Shown here: positions 1 to 12,672 of the stretch, one piece after another
How positions within the stretch are numbered: the first letter of the stretch is position 1
How the letters are laid out: the number at the start of each line of letters is the position of its first letter
Source of the DNA: Lethocerus indicus
Taxonomy: Eukaryota; Arthropoda; Insecta; Hemiptera; Belostomatidae
Assembly: GCA_019843655.1 (NCBI GenBank)
Contig: JACDQD010000003.1
Coordinates: forward strand, 11,906,925-11,970,924
DNA: 64,000 nucleotides
Reading direction: 5' to 3'
Notes under the pieces: generated by a model
The model's input: only the letters and a program-made list of their open reading frames with translations
Database searches by the model: none
What the model was told of the DNA's origin: nothing
Made by a program: the position numbers and the translations under genes

Positions 1-1200
1 AAACTTCGGATGACACCATTCGACAAATATGTTGCTGTATTCAAGGAACCATTTCTTGACTGGCGTCGTTCATTTTCGCCGACAAAGTCCCCTACCGGTC
101 GTCTGAGGCCTCAAATAAGACGGAGAAAGTGCAAAGTCTGAACGACGGGTTGGAAATTGCGCAAAAACGGAGTCAGTGGATCGGGCCGCGGGTTTGACGC
201 TGACGAAATGCCTCCCTCCTCCTCGGATGTCGGTTCCGAGGCCTGGAGCACATCCTTCATCGGGTCCGCCGCTACCTCCCTATTAGCACCCTCCACCTAT
301 CACCTGTTCCCACCAATACCCCCAGACCTCGGATTAGTTTCATTCCACGAAACGACCCGTCTACTTAGAATCGTAGTCATCATCTAGTGACACCGTGTTA
401 CGACCGTTCCTTCTCAAATTCCGAAACACTTAACTCAATGGCCTCCCATATAATAAAAATAATTTAAATTACAGCGATGACGTGTATACACCACGCTCAA
501 CACACAAACTAAACTCATACAAGAATGTATATTATAAATATTTAAGTTATTGACAAACAAGCTCTGCGTACCAGGGCTGTGTGTTATCGTACTTGTTTAC
601 ATTATAACAATATAATGTATATATTTTACGAATTAAAGAATTTCGGAAATTTCGAGTAGGATCGCCATCGCTGGCACACTCAATGATTAATTGCAAATTT
701 GTATCCGTTGTTCGTTGTATTTTATTTTTCAAGTCCTGGGAGTGTTATCGCCCCGTGAGAGCCGGAGCGCGTGCCATAAGTTGGGAGCGACAGAGCGGAG
801 GCATCGACCTCAGGCTACCGAGGCACAGAAATGTTGACCTCGCATAAATTGAGCGATCCAATTAACCATCGGTCCCATTAATTGCCGAGCGGGGCCCGCC
901 CACAACGAACGGGGCAGAACAGTTTTCATTTGCCCCAAATCGTTTTGCCGACAACGAGGAACACTGGCATTGCCCCTCGGTTAAGTAATATATTGCCTGT
1001 ATGTGCCCCGCGCAGCTAACCTCTCACACGGGTTATTAAAGTAACGGTGGATAAAAAGGGGGGAAAATTATCGTTTCGTGTCTCTTTTCTCGACCAGTTT
1101 TTGTCCTCAAGCGAAACGATTTCGACTTCTCGCCACCGCCAGCAACATAACGAGGCACGCTGGCGAGCCTGCGGTCCATGAAGCATGACGTCGCTAGACA
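1..1200. other. noncoding, C-rich then GC-rich pockets
   Basis: No gene is recognised. A C-rich, pyrimidine-biased stretch lies near 205-330, and a CpG-containing GC pocket spans about 740-1015. Open frames occur on both strands over the C-rich stretch, which is what low stop-codon density in GC-rich sequence produces. No domain is visible in them. Confidence 0.6.
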
Positions 1201-3170
1201 GACATGACAGTGTACTGTTAATGTTGGAAACTGATATCTATTATTCTTAAATGATCATACATTTTTTTTTGTTTATTCTGAAACATCTTTCATTACAATT
1301 TTTGGGTGTGATACCCTCAATTTGGGCTCAATTTGGATTTTCCATCACCACTCGTTTATTCGATTTTAGGATTTATAGAAAAATCTTAAAAACATTTATT
1401 TAAAAAAATCTCGTATCAAATAATCGAAGTGGGGCGCAATAATTTACAACAGAACGCACTGCTTTCACTTTGAACGGGCGTTGCTCCTTTTATGGAGTGT
1501 TCAATTTTTACGAGGCCCGTCCAGAGAGATTGTTAGAATTTTTTTTCCACCTGATATTTGGTAATTTTACTCATAGCGAAGAGTGCAGGATTGCAAGTCC
1601 TACTCTGAGCGACTCCAAGAGGATTACCGCAGAATCAGTTCACCTATTTGGTTCTGTATTAATATTTTCTACACTTATCTTCAGTATGAGACTCTTCGAC
1701 CCGATTTCATTACTGTCTTAAAATTGGTCGTTTTTCACTCGGCACATCTTGGGCAATTGGCGATTGACCGATGAGCTAGGAAAGACAAAAGACTCTGACT
1801 ATTAAGCATTGGAAGGTCTCACGACGTATAAGGTCGGTAAGTTTGGGAATGTTTGGGAAATGTTAGTTTATATTTGCAGAAAATTTGTGTTATAAAATTT
1901 CCAATATATCACTAATCAAACGAGACCGATTTCCGGGTCTGAATAACAACTGCGGTAAGAGACAAATAGTTTTTTAAAGCGAGTTGTAAACCAACTCTCG
2001 CAGGGAGTGAGCATAAAAAATCGAAATTCGGACGAGAGAAAGTTAACCTAACAGTCATCAGTTGGTATGAATTATTCCTAAACCGGTCGGTGGTTTTAAA
2101 ACTCTTGTTAGACCTTAGGACCATTAAGCTGGCGGTTATTGAGGCAATCAAAAATATATCGGGGGGTCCGCCCCGGCATCGCGTGCTCAGCCCAAATTTG
2201 AAACGGTAAAATGCCAACGAAAGAAAACAAAAAAAAGAAACGGGAAGAGAGAAGGAGGAAGAAATATATAAAGAACGAAATTAAAGCCTTTATTGCTGCC
2301 GGAGGGCAATTACCCCGGGGGGCTCCATTAGCGGTACCGCTTCAATGCGAGGCCCTCTGAAATTTAGACCGCCCTCAAATATAAATCAATTACAGGGCGC
2401 GATTTGTCATCATTTCTTTTTTAAATATTTCATCCCGCCAAATGACTCCTCCTTGCGGGGATTGGTTGGGCTCACGCACGAGGCTCCATTCCTCTCCGTA
2501 CTGTCCAAGTACAGTGACCTTAAGTAAGTTTACGTTCTCCAATTTAAGAAGCCTTAATTTCCTAAACACTCTTGTGTGTCCGTTACCTTGCATTTCTCTG
2601 TAGCCAATATACTTACGAAATAACGATTGTTTCATTTTAAAATATTTTCCACGAATGATATATTCCAGGCTAAAAGTATCTAAAATAAACCTAATATGAA
2701 AGTATTAAAGGTACAGAAAAATCGGCAAAATGAATTTATTACCATTCATTTTTAATATCCGTGCCCGCAAAGTCTAATATTCCGCCTTGTATTCCCGATG
2801 GGGGTCGAATGTTGGTTGAATTGCAAATTTTCACCTCGTAAATTCTTTTGAATTGAGTAAAAATGATATAAATACATCGCTATTTCGGGTTTCGCAATTT
2901 GAAAGGAACGCATTTACCTACCAGTTTATTAAATGGCGCAGTTAATTAATTACACGCCCGGCTCGAAAGGAAAAAAGTTTAAAAAGACAAAACGAATTCA
3001 AAGCCGCTATTTTTTCGACGGCGCAGCGGCCATAACTCGGGTCGAGAAGTGATGGCCCCCCGCTCTGGGTGCAGGGTGGTTGGTACCCTTCCAAGTCCGG
3101 TAACCTCCGGTCTAGCTAATTGCGAGCCGCCCTATCTTGATCCGATACACTAATTGAACCACAATACTTT
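1201..3170. other. noncoding, AT-rich with one GC pocket
   Basis: AT-rich sequence with a T run near 1262-1271 and a GC pocket around 2160-2480. A purine-rich tract (A/G with only a few C) lies at 2219-2264. A second CpG-containing pocket begins near 3010. I see no coding signal. Confidence 0.6.
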
Positions 3171-3173
3171 ATT

Positions 3174-3265
3174 GGAAAAGAGAAAGAGCGATAGAAGGGG
3201 CGGGGCGGGGCGAAGGGAAAAAGAGAAAGGGGGGTGGAGAAGAGAAAAGATAAAGGAGGAGATGA
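3174..3265 (+). repeat. polypurine tract
   Basis: For about 90 bases the plus strand is almost only A and G, with scattered single C and T interruptions. The tract contains a G-quadruplex motif. Long purine/pyrimidine asymmetry of this kind can form triplex (H-DNA) structures. That is a known property of such tracts and not something shown here. Confidence 0.8.
3197..3217 (+). other. G-quadruplex motif
   Basis: The runs are GGGG, C, GGGG, C, GGGG, CGAA, GGG. They satisfy the usual four-run, loop 1-7 pattern with single-nucleotide loops between the first three runs, which favours a stable parallel quadruplex. It lies inside the polypurine tract. Confidence 0.75.
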
Positions 3266-4980
3266 CCAAATTGGGTATAATCGTGAGCCGAACCCCCGCA
3301 CTGTACCTGCATTTAACTTACAAGTACAAACCGCATCCAGCGGCCTGTAGAAAGCTTTCTTCCCTATCTCAGACGGATAATTACTTTCTACGAGGATACG
3401 TTGTGCGCGCATGAGCTTAGGCCCAAGTTACCCCCCAATCGTGGGTTCTCGATCTTCAAAGAAAAATATTTCATTGTTTCGCGAGACCGTTACAAGTGTT
3501 GATCCCTCGAGCGGTCCGAGAAAATCATATTTCAATTCTGGAAGTCTTATGAAATTATCTAGCGAGATGACGTCTCGCTAAACTTTATACTACGAATAAT
3601 GACTTTAGTACAAAAATATGCCATGCCAATAGTTCCGATAATTAATTTGTAATATATCTGGTCCCCTGGTGATTCAGTTTATTTTGGTTATTGATTTCTG
3701 TTTTGCTTTTCCTTAATTACTAGGACCTAGTATTTGGGTGCCAGATTGAATCAAAAGACAGTAAGAAAAAAGCAACAATAAGTAATATTGTTGCTGTAGA
3801 AAATCAATAAATAAGGTGATAATGTACTTCTTGCGAAATATATGTTTATATAAAACTCCTAATGAGGACATTGGTTTTAGCGAATTCGCAATTAAAGGAA
3901 ATTGCAGTCTACCAACGGAGTTAAAACCTTGAACCAATTTCTACCTTATAACTTCCGGAGTAGTACCGGAGTCGCAAATACAACGCTTCCACACAGTTTG
4001 CGTTCAAGGCTTTCATTATCTGCACACGTTCATTACAAGGTTACAACTTTCATTATTCGACTTGACGGTTACATCCCAGCACGTCTGCTGTAATATACAA
4101 TACGGCGTTCAATGTATTCCTTGAAAACACTAAGTTTAACTCTACAAGAGGTTATTCTAAATCATATTTGACCCTGAATCATACCCCCCGAATTATTATT
4201 TAGGTTTTACTATACAACTGGAGAACTTAATATTTGATTATATATCCATATATTTTTGACAATCCTTACATAATACACTTTCGAAATTGGAAAGGGGAGT
4301 TTTATTTCTTACCTTTTTAGAAGACTTAAGCTTTCATGCTAATCCTTAAATCTTTCGTAATAAACCGAAAAAATTACGACTTCGGAATAAATTAAAATAT
4401 GATCCTCGAAATTCGGTTTAATTAAAATTTGGACCGGCCCGAAGTAATCCTCGCCTTATATGGCTAAGTTTTATAAACGGGGTTGAAAACCGACTCTTGC
4501 ATTTATGCCCGGATTCATTTCAAGCTTTCAGGCCGTAAAAGTGGAACCCCGCCGCCAGCTTCCCCGGTTCTGGATATCCCCGGGTATTCAGTAGTTTTAC
4601 TGCCGACTCCTCCAACGGCCACGGGACACAGAGAAACGGCGTTTTACGGCTCCCGTACAGTAAAATGAAATTTGCGAAGTAGCCCCGCATAAAAGCAAAC
4701 TCCTCACCGAGGCATAAATGTTCGAATATTAGGACAGTACACGTAAGTCATGCGTTTACTTTCGCCAAGACTATAAACGTAATTCAGCCGAGTTGTTTCT
4801 ATTATATTTTTCTACAGTATACGAGCTCGCCTGGAGTTGATTCGAGCTCCAGACCGTGTAACTTGATCATGGCTCGGGATTTTCATCCTCAAAATAAGAG
4901 ATACCGGAACAATAAACGTCGGCAATAGTGCACCCTAGTTTATGAAAATATTTTATACAGCGGTAATGTCGATTTAAAAA
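3266..4980. other. noncoding, mostly AT-rich
   Basis: The sequence is mostly AT-rich with a short GC pocket near 4430-4660. A perfect 8-bp inverted repeat with a 5-nt loop lies at 3560-3580, which is near chance level for a window of this size. No gene is recognised. Confidence 0.6.
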
Positions 4981-5311
4981 TGACTGCTAATGCGACAGCC
5001 GGTTTCGGTTTCTGTTCGCCATCGTCAGTAACACTCCATCAGTAAAGTATTTACGATGATGCACCCTATAAAATATAGCGATATTCTGAAATCAACAGTT
5101 GTATCAGTTGATTAGTCATCTCCGGGCATATACAAAAATACTCGCCGGGAGAATCAGTTTTTTTTTTTAGTTAAATCTTCATTCAAATTAACTGAAATTT
5201 TTATGAAATTTACATTTAAGAATAAAATGGATTTAACTTGGAGGAAGGTAGGACGTCGAGCGTTGGCTAATTGTCGGCGGTTTCTAAAACAATGGTAGGC
5301 CCTAGACCGGT

Positions 5312-5328
5312 GGGGACGGGCGGGGGGG
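5312..5328 (+). other. G-quadruplex motif
   Basis: The runs are GGGG, AC, GGG, C and then seven G that can be split as GGG, G, GGG, giving four G-tracts in 17 bases. It lies between two SOX-core sites in a GC island. Confidence 0.7.
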
Positions 5329-5355
5329 CGGTGCGGCCATGAATTCCCCCGGGTA

Positions 5356-5374
5356 CAACAATGGTCTATTGTTG
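5356..5374. promoter_or_regulatory. inverted SOX-type dimer site
   Basis: CAACAAT and its exact reverse complement ATTGTTG are separated by 5 nt. The left half reads AACAATGG, close to the SOX consensus WWCAAWG, and the right half is the same core inverted. Inverted ACAAT cores 3-5 bp apart are the known layout for SoxE-type dimer binding. A single AAACAATGG core also lies at 5287-5295. A 7-bp inverted repeat alone is near chance level, so the case rests on the motif match. Confidence 0.35.
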
Positions 5375-6125
5375 GCTCCCGCCGGGCCACCAGATGCTAT
5401 CATCCGGGCCGGCCACTGGCTCGTTTGTAGCGCTAACTCCCAGCCGCCCCTGTAATGAGAGGACCCACAGATAAGCGGCCGGCAAGTGGCCCCCCTAGTG
5501 ATAACCGGGCAAGAGGCACAAACAGTTACAGATAACTGGCCTATCCTTATCCGTTCAAGAACAAGGGCTGGAGGGTCACATAATCATGGTTCGGATAATT
5601 CGGATTTGAGGAATTATAAAAATTTATTTATTTGCTCTGTTTTTCCGGTTACATTCCGCCATAATTTGGAAAACCGCGATTGAATTAAGCGATAAAGAAA
5701 CTTTTCTAATTACTTGGACTAAGTCCAACTCTGATCCATCATAATTCCCACTCATTATGCTTGAATCTCGGCCAGAGGTAATGAATTACAATCTTGTTAT
5801 TATCTACTTAAAGCGCAATTTTTCTTTGAAAAAAAACTCTGTGCGTCCCGAAGTATGCACGTCGAGTAACTCTGACACCGTCCTGTTCTTCGGTTTAAAA
5901 CGGCTCGGGAAAGAAAATATTGGGAGTAGTTTTAAATCATGTTTGAACACGCAGAATTTAATATACACCAAATTGGCCCAGTGTCAGAGTAGGACAGCGG
6001 GAAAAAAATTTCTTTCTGCGCAGCGTAGGAGTGGTGTGGAAGAGAGACGGGGGAGAAAGCGTGATGGAATGCGTCGGGCGACCGTCGGGTTGATGTATGA
6101 CCGTGCAGCGTCCAATCCCCCACCG

Positions 6126-6153
6126 ACCAACCAACCAGCCAGCCAACCACCCA
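6126..6153 (+). repeat. imperfect CCAA/CCAG tetranucleotide repeat
   Basis: A short array of CCAA units with CCAG variants. It lies within overlapping spurious open frames on both strands. Confidence 0.8.
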
Positions 6154-6313
6154 CTGTCCGATCACCCACTCATCACTCCTATTTGCATTGGAGGTGATTG
6201 ACAACTGTCAATAAACGCCACCCCCTCCGAGCCATCACTCCGGCCTGTTTGTATTGTCGTCTGAAGCCCCCCCTACCGCCATTGTCCTACTAATGACTCC
6301 CCCTCCCACTGTT

Positions 6314-6335
6314 ACTACTACCACTACTACTACTA
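6314..6335 (+). repeat. ACT trinucleotide microsatellite
   Basis: Seven or so ACT units with one interruption (ACC). Confidence 0.8.
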
Positions 6336-6560
6336 TCTGGCTAATGTATCGATTAGCCGGCGATACATCCAGAGGGACACGACTGACAATGGTGAGAGTG
6401 ACGTCCCACGCGCCCCCAGCGGGGTTCTCCCACTCGCCCAAAGTCCGAATAGAAGGAGGAACATTTTCCCCGGTCTTGCCCCGGGAGCGGTGAAGACCAA
6501 TCTAGGTACTGTTTCTTGGATAGCGCTGTTTCGGTGCTTTGCTGACGTCGGCGACATTAC

Positions 6561-9237
6561 GTTAATAAAACGAAAACAGAAAGAAATCCTTCCAGTGGTA
6601 AGAAAAAAAAGAAACTATTTTTCTTTACATTAAACATTGTTTTCCTCCTCATTTTTTATCCTGCGTTTGATTATGTAGTTCTGGAAGACGATAATGCACT
6701 CCCATTTCTTAATTTCACAGTTCGGTGAGTCCACATTACAATGGGGTATATCCAAATATAAACCATTTTTGCTTATAAGCTAACATTAAATTATGTCTCC
6801 ACAAAACATTTATAATTATTTGGAGTGAGCGGAAGAAACTGTGATAAAAGAAAGTTTAGAATGGAACTATAACTTTTAAAAAACCCTTCCCACAAGGACT
6901 TATAACAGGTTCGGTGATTGTTCTTGGACCGAAATATTTTCGATTGAAATTTCGAATTTTATTGGGACGTATATTCTGGATAAATTCATTGTCACATATT
7001 CCCATATTCAATAAGTAGTCAATTTATCGCATCAATTTCTGAAGTGCATTAATTGTCCTTATCCTCTAAACTTGTTTTTACTGTTTTTACGCTGGCTACT
7101 ACGCATAACAGGTATAATAGGTGCCCGGTTCTTGTTATAATGAAGAGTGAACGACATTTTGGCTTTCTGTCCACGTTCAAAATTTTATACTCGGAGCTCT
7201 TCCCAAGCAGTATTATTGTCGTTTCGATAACCTCTGGCGCGGACTGTCGCTCTGAGGGGAGAGTTTTACGACGGCGCTGGGAAAACCGACCGCCGAGTAG
7301 ATCGTAAATTTTGTGACGCCCTCCCATCGATCAAAAAGACCACTCGCGGAACAAACATAAACCTGGGCCCAAGCGACAGAAACGTCCGGCCCCAATAAAT
7401 CCGGAAATAAAGTCATGTCGCCCGAGCTTTTTATTATTTGTCCGATCGTTGGCCTCTAATAAGACCGAACGGGTTTTCTCGTTTGCGTTCGGATATTAAA
7501 AAAAAAAATTCCGAACGGCCGCGGGCCAATAAAAACTCGCGGACCGAATCCCGGCCGCGATACATAAAGCCGATTCATTATGCTAGGTTATACGGGCGTC
7601 TCTCGGACGGGCGCGTTAACATCTCCGGACTTTTAGAATAATGAACACTATATATCATTCCGACTGGACCGGCCGTCCGGCTTTAATTTAATCTTGATTT
7701 CCTGAAAGCTCCGAAAGAGAAAAAAAAGTCCTAGCTTTATCGCTCCGATTTGATCTATGGGGGCGAAAATCTGCCAGAACGAGTCCGCAATCTAATATAT
7801 CATGTTATCTTGAAGACCCGAGACCGATTGCCGGCGACGGCCCGCCGCTAAAACGTTTCCACTCATTTCACGGACGAACCGACGAAAGTTAGAATTTGGC
7901 ACGCGAAGATATACGATCCCAATTATCATAAACGGCTCGAAAGTTTGGATTTATTGGTTAATGCTGACGGACAAAAAAATAGTTCCTCCCATTTATCCTT
8001 CGCTTACAGTCTTTTTCAGATATGTAGACTAATAAACGACAGCTAAGTACCCTAAAATTACACTCTATATATACAGCTTCATTACCTAGTACTTTCAGTC
8101 GTGTAGTCGCACATTTATATGGAGTATGGTTTCAATGGATAGCGGTTTTCATACAGTAAAGACTCATAAATGTATAAAAACCTCAAGAGTTTGATCAAGA
8201 GCTAACTGTTTTAAAAATATTAGGATGGCACCCACTCGCCCCACGCCTTCATTAACGTAACCGTAAGTTATCTGCACACAATTCTTTTAGACTTGACCGA
8301 CGATCCCTTACGCATTCCTCACTGTCACCCTCCGACATACCGCAAAAATCTAGTACGTATGAATTGTAGGTAATATACGCATCCTCATTACAAATACAAA
8401 TTTTTAAAACAGATAAATTTGTATCTAATATAATTGGTAAGCACTAAAGGTTTGCTCGTAATCAAATATGTGTGTTATAACTTATTTGGCCCCACTGCGA
8501 AACGTGGGAATTGGACGTTCAGAATCTTAATCGACAATCCTGGAGCACTACATTATCATTCGTGCGGATATTCCTTGATTTCTCTTCGTGATGCGCGCAG
8601 GAAACAAACGCTGGAATAGGCTGTCCGTCCATTAAAAAAGTTTCTCTGTTGGGAACTGATTTGTGCCGGCCCCGGGTGAATGAGCCCAGTAGGGAATAAA
8701 GGCCCGGAATTGCCGGGAGTCGTTTTAAGTAGCAGAGCTATAAATCCTCGGCCTTAAAATGTTTCGACTCTCCTCGCGGCCAGAAGTAGTTAAAAACGTG
8801 CAACACCCCATTCATCATTTGGCGTGTGGCTTCTTCCTCCGTGAAAAGCCGGAGGATATATTGCTTTCGGGTCCTCCTTCACCGCCGATAAAGGACCCCT
8901 TATGGAAATTCCCCGCATGGTTCCTCTCTCTCTCTTGGCTGCATCGCTCTCGAAACTATCGTGATGCCGAAGATAGATGCGCCGTCTATTGAGAATCGCG
9001 TAATTGAAGGCCGCACTCTCGCCCAACAGCGCCGCATCATATTTTCGGCTAGCTAGAAACCGGCTCCCATTTTGACCTTTCACCTCGAAAACTACAGCCA
9101 CCAAGAAAACATTACTATTTATGATATGTAGCGATAGCGTTCCCGAAATGTTATTATTGAGAAGAGCTTATTTCTTCACTTCCAATTTAATTCCAAACAA
9201 ACATTTGACTCGTTTAATTTTCTTGCAATAATTTGTC
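6561..9237. other. noncoding, alternating AT and CpG pockets
   Basis: AT-rich at 6561-7140 and 8001-8460. CpG-containing pockets lie at about 7141-7950 and 8470-9080. An A11 run lies at about 7498-7508. No open frame shows a domain, and no tRNA, miRNA or splice-bounded exon is recognised. Confidence 0.6.
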
Positions 9238-9339
9238 TCTCAGATATTTGAGAATCAATTCTTCGAAGGAAGGACAACGCCAGTATAATAGCTAGGAAGA
9301 TTGCAGTTTTAATTTTGAGTCTCTAATTTGTGCGTCTAT

Positions 9340-9463
9340 CCAAATTTGTTGTTAATTTGGAAAATATTGAAGAGATATTGTACTGTACGAGTACATTGAA
9401 GAGCACTTACTCTTCATGGAGTAAGGCTAACTCCATGGATGGAAAGGCTAACTGTTGTTAGCC
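9340..9463. repeat. run of adjacent short perfect hairpins
   Basis: Five perfect inverted repeats with arms of at least 6 bp lie almost end to end: 9340-9360 (7-bp arms, 7-nt loop), 9379-9395 (6-bp arms), 9397-9416 (7-bp arms), 9415-9437 (8-bp arms) and 9446-9463 (7-bp arms, 4-nt loop). A 5-bp hairpin lies at 9363-9379. Each alone could be chance; the density is the unusual feature. Nearby are further inverted repeats at 9238-9253 (5-bp arms), a 16-bp palindrome at 9523-9538, and 10-bp arms at 9585-9594 and 9615-9624. Confidence 0.5.
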
Positions 9464-11190
9464 AGAATTTCATCACCCTTATTTTTAAAAATGCGAGATG
9501 AACTTAAAGGGAATTGTTGTTCAATAAAATATTTTATTAATAAGGAGTTCTCTTACTTATATGGCGTGTCAGTGGGCATAAAATAAATACCGGTCATTAA
9601 ATTAACTCGAGGAAACCGGTATTTTAAGATTTAAAAATATTCCTTCACTGAATTGCCTTTTTAAACTGAATGAAAAAGAAGAAAAAGAGAATTAAAGAAC
9701 AAACAAATTGATTTTTAAAACAAAACAGACTTAATGACTTGATGCATTGTTCATCCTAGAGGTAATTACATAATTCTCAAATATAAACAGTTCAAAATTC
9801 AGAATTGAGAGCCTTTGGTAGGACTGACAGATCCAACTATAAGTATGTTTGATGCGGTAGAACGCCATGCAGACATAAAAGTGCGGTTATGGTCGATTAA
9901 ATTGCATACTTATGAATGAATTCCTTACGGTTTTGTGAGAAACTCTAACTAGACCATCGGGAAATAATAAATTGAGTATATGACTAATTCTACTGGGAAT
10001 TCCCTAAATGCGAAGCGGAAATTATTGTCTTAAACTGTTTCATGGAAATATGGGACATAACCAAAGGTATGTAAGGTCATTTGGACGAGTAATTAAGAGT
10101 GAAAGTAAGAATCCTGGAATATTACAGATCACCTTCTTACCACGGATTTCCCTGAAATTTAACAGCGATGAATTTGGACGCGGGCTGCGGAATGTGTGAA
10201 CGGGGTTCGGCTTCTTTTGTCACACTTCTGTTCTGACCCTCGGTTTAATTGTCGCTCCAAGGACTTTGGCTATCTCTTAGAGAAGCCAACAATGTCAAAT
10301 AACTTTATTTTATTTTCATTACCAAACAGGGACAATGACTAATGAATAATTTTCGCCAGTCATTTATTGTCCGAATAGTTTTCTTTTCCCTAATCGTGAA
10401 CGCAGAGCAAATGACTATAACTAGAGAATCCGACATTTTTCATTAACCAACAATACCGTAATGTTAATAATTGTAATTATTCAAATAATATCGGAGAACA
10501 AGTGTGACTTTCATGGAAAAAGTTGTGTACAAGTCTTGTTATCAATTTTTGGCGGTTCGGGGGGGGGTTGTGGTGGAGGCGGTGCGAGAGTGCGTTATTT
10601 ATTAATAACATATTTCACGCCCGGGGCGAACAGTTATATGCTAATCCGGGGACGACACCTCTCTAATATACGGTCGGTCGCCGGCAGTAAATGAACGGCC
10701 GAAAATCGGCCGGCCATTGTAATTCACTTGGGCGACATATTTCCCGACCCCAGGTAACATAAAAAGAGGAGCCGTGATTTATCCCGCCCGCGGGTATATA
10801 TTTAACGGGCCGCGGAGGATATTTATCCGGCGTGCGGAACCCTCAGAAGATATTCTGTGAGATATTCGAAATTAAATTCGGACCGCCCGGACGGTAAATC
10901 AACTGCTGAGGGGGAAGCTCCAATCCGTTAACGGGCCGCCTTGTGCGGCAGTCCCTTATGCAAATTTACCTGAAACATTGCCCCGAATTTATATAAACGG
11001 TTTTCCGCGCTTTTTTACGACACGAATAAAAACAGAGCCGGTGATTACGGTTTCGAAAATAATGCCGGTGCGACCGATAGGAACATACGATAAATTTAAT
11101 ACATTCAAATAAAGGAATTGGCTTCAGTAATTTAAATTCTGGTAAGTTGTATGTATTATACTTATTACACATATTATTTTAGGTTTTAAG
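9464..11190. other. noncoding, AT-rich then GC pocket
   Basis: AT-rich to about 10530, including a perfect 16-bp palindrome AATAAAATATTTTATT at 9523-9538. A CpG-containing pocket follows at 10540-11080, starting with a run of G near 10558. No gene is recognised. Confidence 0.6.
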
Positions 11191-11203
11191 ATAATGACAT
11201 GCG

Positions 11204-11223
11204 ATTAATTATCGATAATTAAT
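11204..11223. promoter_or_regulatory. perfect 20-bp palindrome with paired TAATTA cores
   Basis: The sequence ATTAATTATCGATAATTAAT equals its own reverse complement. It holds two TAATTA homeodomain cores placed symmetrically around ATCGAT. A perfect 20-bp palindrome is expected well under once in 64 kb, even allowing for AT bias, so it is probably not chance. A paired homeodomain binding site is one explanation and a mutational fold-back is another. Confidence 0.4.
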
Positions 11224-12653
11224 TTCTCTGCGAACTTATATGTCAATCAGACATCAACCCTCATTTTTGTTCAATTGAGTTCTATTCACAGCACCATTTT
11301 CGAATTTAAAACCATTTATTTATAATCGGGGTAACAATTAAAGCAGATTGTTTAGTGTTTTTAACCATTTTGCAGATTTAACTTTTGTTCGTTTGAAGAA
11401 AAACGAGAACACCTTGAGAGGTATTAAAGTCGTCTTTGGAGTTGGGGACGACCCCCATACTAACGGGTTCCTTAAGCCAAAGAACCGGGAGGATTGGCCC
11501 GTGTATAAACGGTTTTCTGCGCGTTTTACAGCACAAGTAACTCTTCGACTAATGGCCGTCTCGAGGGAAGATGAAAACGAGGGAAAAGGACGGAGGCTAC
11601 CGGCAAAAAATAGCCTAATTAGGATCAAGGCTAGTGGTCGACCGCTTCACTATGTCCAAATTGAAGAGACCGAATCATTTAATTGATACAGAATGTATTC
11701 GCTGAATATAAAGAACGATTTTATAATTTGATGTTGGGCCACGAAATAAATAAATTTCGCCCACTCCGGTCGTCGGGACTCTGGTAGGGCGCCTACACGA
11801 AACCCCGTTATGCAAAATAATGCGGCGCGCTCTTATTTGATTAGAGACTTACATCGCTTTAATATGTTACACAAAACCCGGTGAATGTGTCCTGCGCCCA
11901 TTTGTGTTCTTTATGTAATATTTCGCCCCTCTTTTTGGCTTGAATTAATGACCGCGCTCTGAAATATCCACTCTTGCCCAGATGCAATATATTTGAAAAA
12001 TGAAAAGTGGTTTGAGAAATCCCTTCTACAGTAGTCTCCAAAAATGTGCAATATATCACGACAACATGCATTCTCCGGTACTATAATTATATAAAGAATA
12101 TAAATGATCACAAATGATTAGAGGTAGAAATATAAAAATCAAAATTAACTGATCTGATAATTATTTAATGAAACTAAACCAATACGGTTTATTCTTTAAC
12201 AGTAAAATTTACTTTATTAAATATATTTTGATTGGTGGAAATGATTCAATGATGACAAAATTCTTGCGAGATTATGCTATTGATGAGTTCTACTTCAAAT
12301 TTACTTTTAAACTAGTATATGTGACCATATTTTGGATAAAAACGTTGAGACGATAATAATAATAACAACTTCTTATGCCCTTAACCTTAAACCATGAAAG
12401 CATAGAAAGTTCAGTTCTCAATAGTTTCCTAGCCCATTTAGAAAATGTGTCGTGTAGGTTGATTTCCTAAAGGAATCCATTCAATAAACATTCTTTAAAT
12501 GACACGAATTATGTTAATGCCATTAAATGTCCTTATTCAACGGGCTAAATCGCGTCAGAGGCCGACCTCCGCCCACTTGTCGCGAAACCAAAACCCGACG
12601 ACATTTAAAATGAAATTGTGCAATTTATTACAATAAACCTAATTTATGCGCAC

Positions 12654-12672
12654 AAAATAAATAAATAAATAA
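12654..12672 (+). repeat. ATAA tetranucleotide repeat
   Basis: About four and a half consecutive AAAT/ATAA units. Confidence 0.8.

Larger units (their letters stand above)
4981..6560. other. GC-rich candidate regulatory island
   Basis: A CpG-rich stretch without a recognisable gene. It holds a G-quadruplex motif (5312-5328), two SOX-core sites (5287-5295 and 5356-5374) and C-rich microsatellite-like tracts (6126-6153 and 6314-6335). The density of SOX cores suggests regulatory DNA, but that is inference. The 146-codon open frame at 5757-6197 has no visible domain and runs through the simple repeat, so I do not call it a gene. Confidence 0.4.

Noticed and set aside
5757..6197. 146-codon open frame as a gene
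   Set aside because: Its C-terminal part is a tetranucleotide repeat translated as Pro/Thr/Asn/Gln, and antisense frames are equally open.
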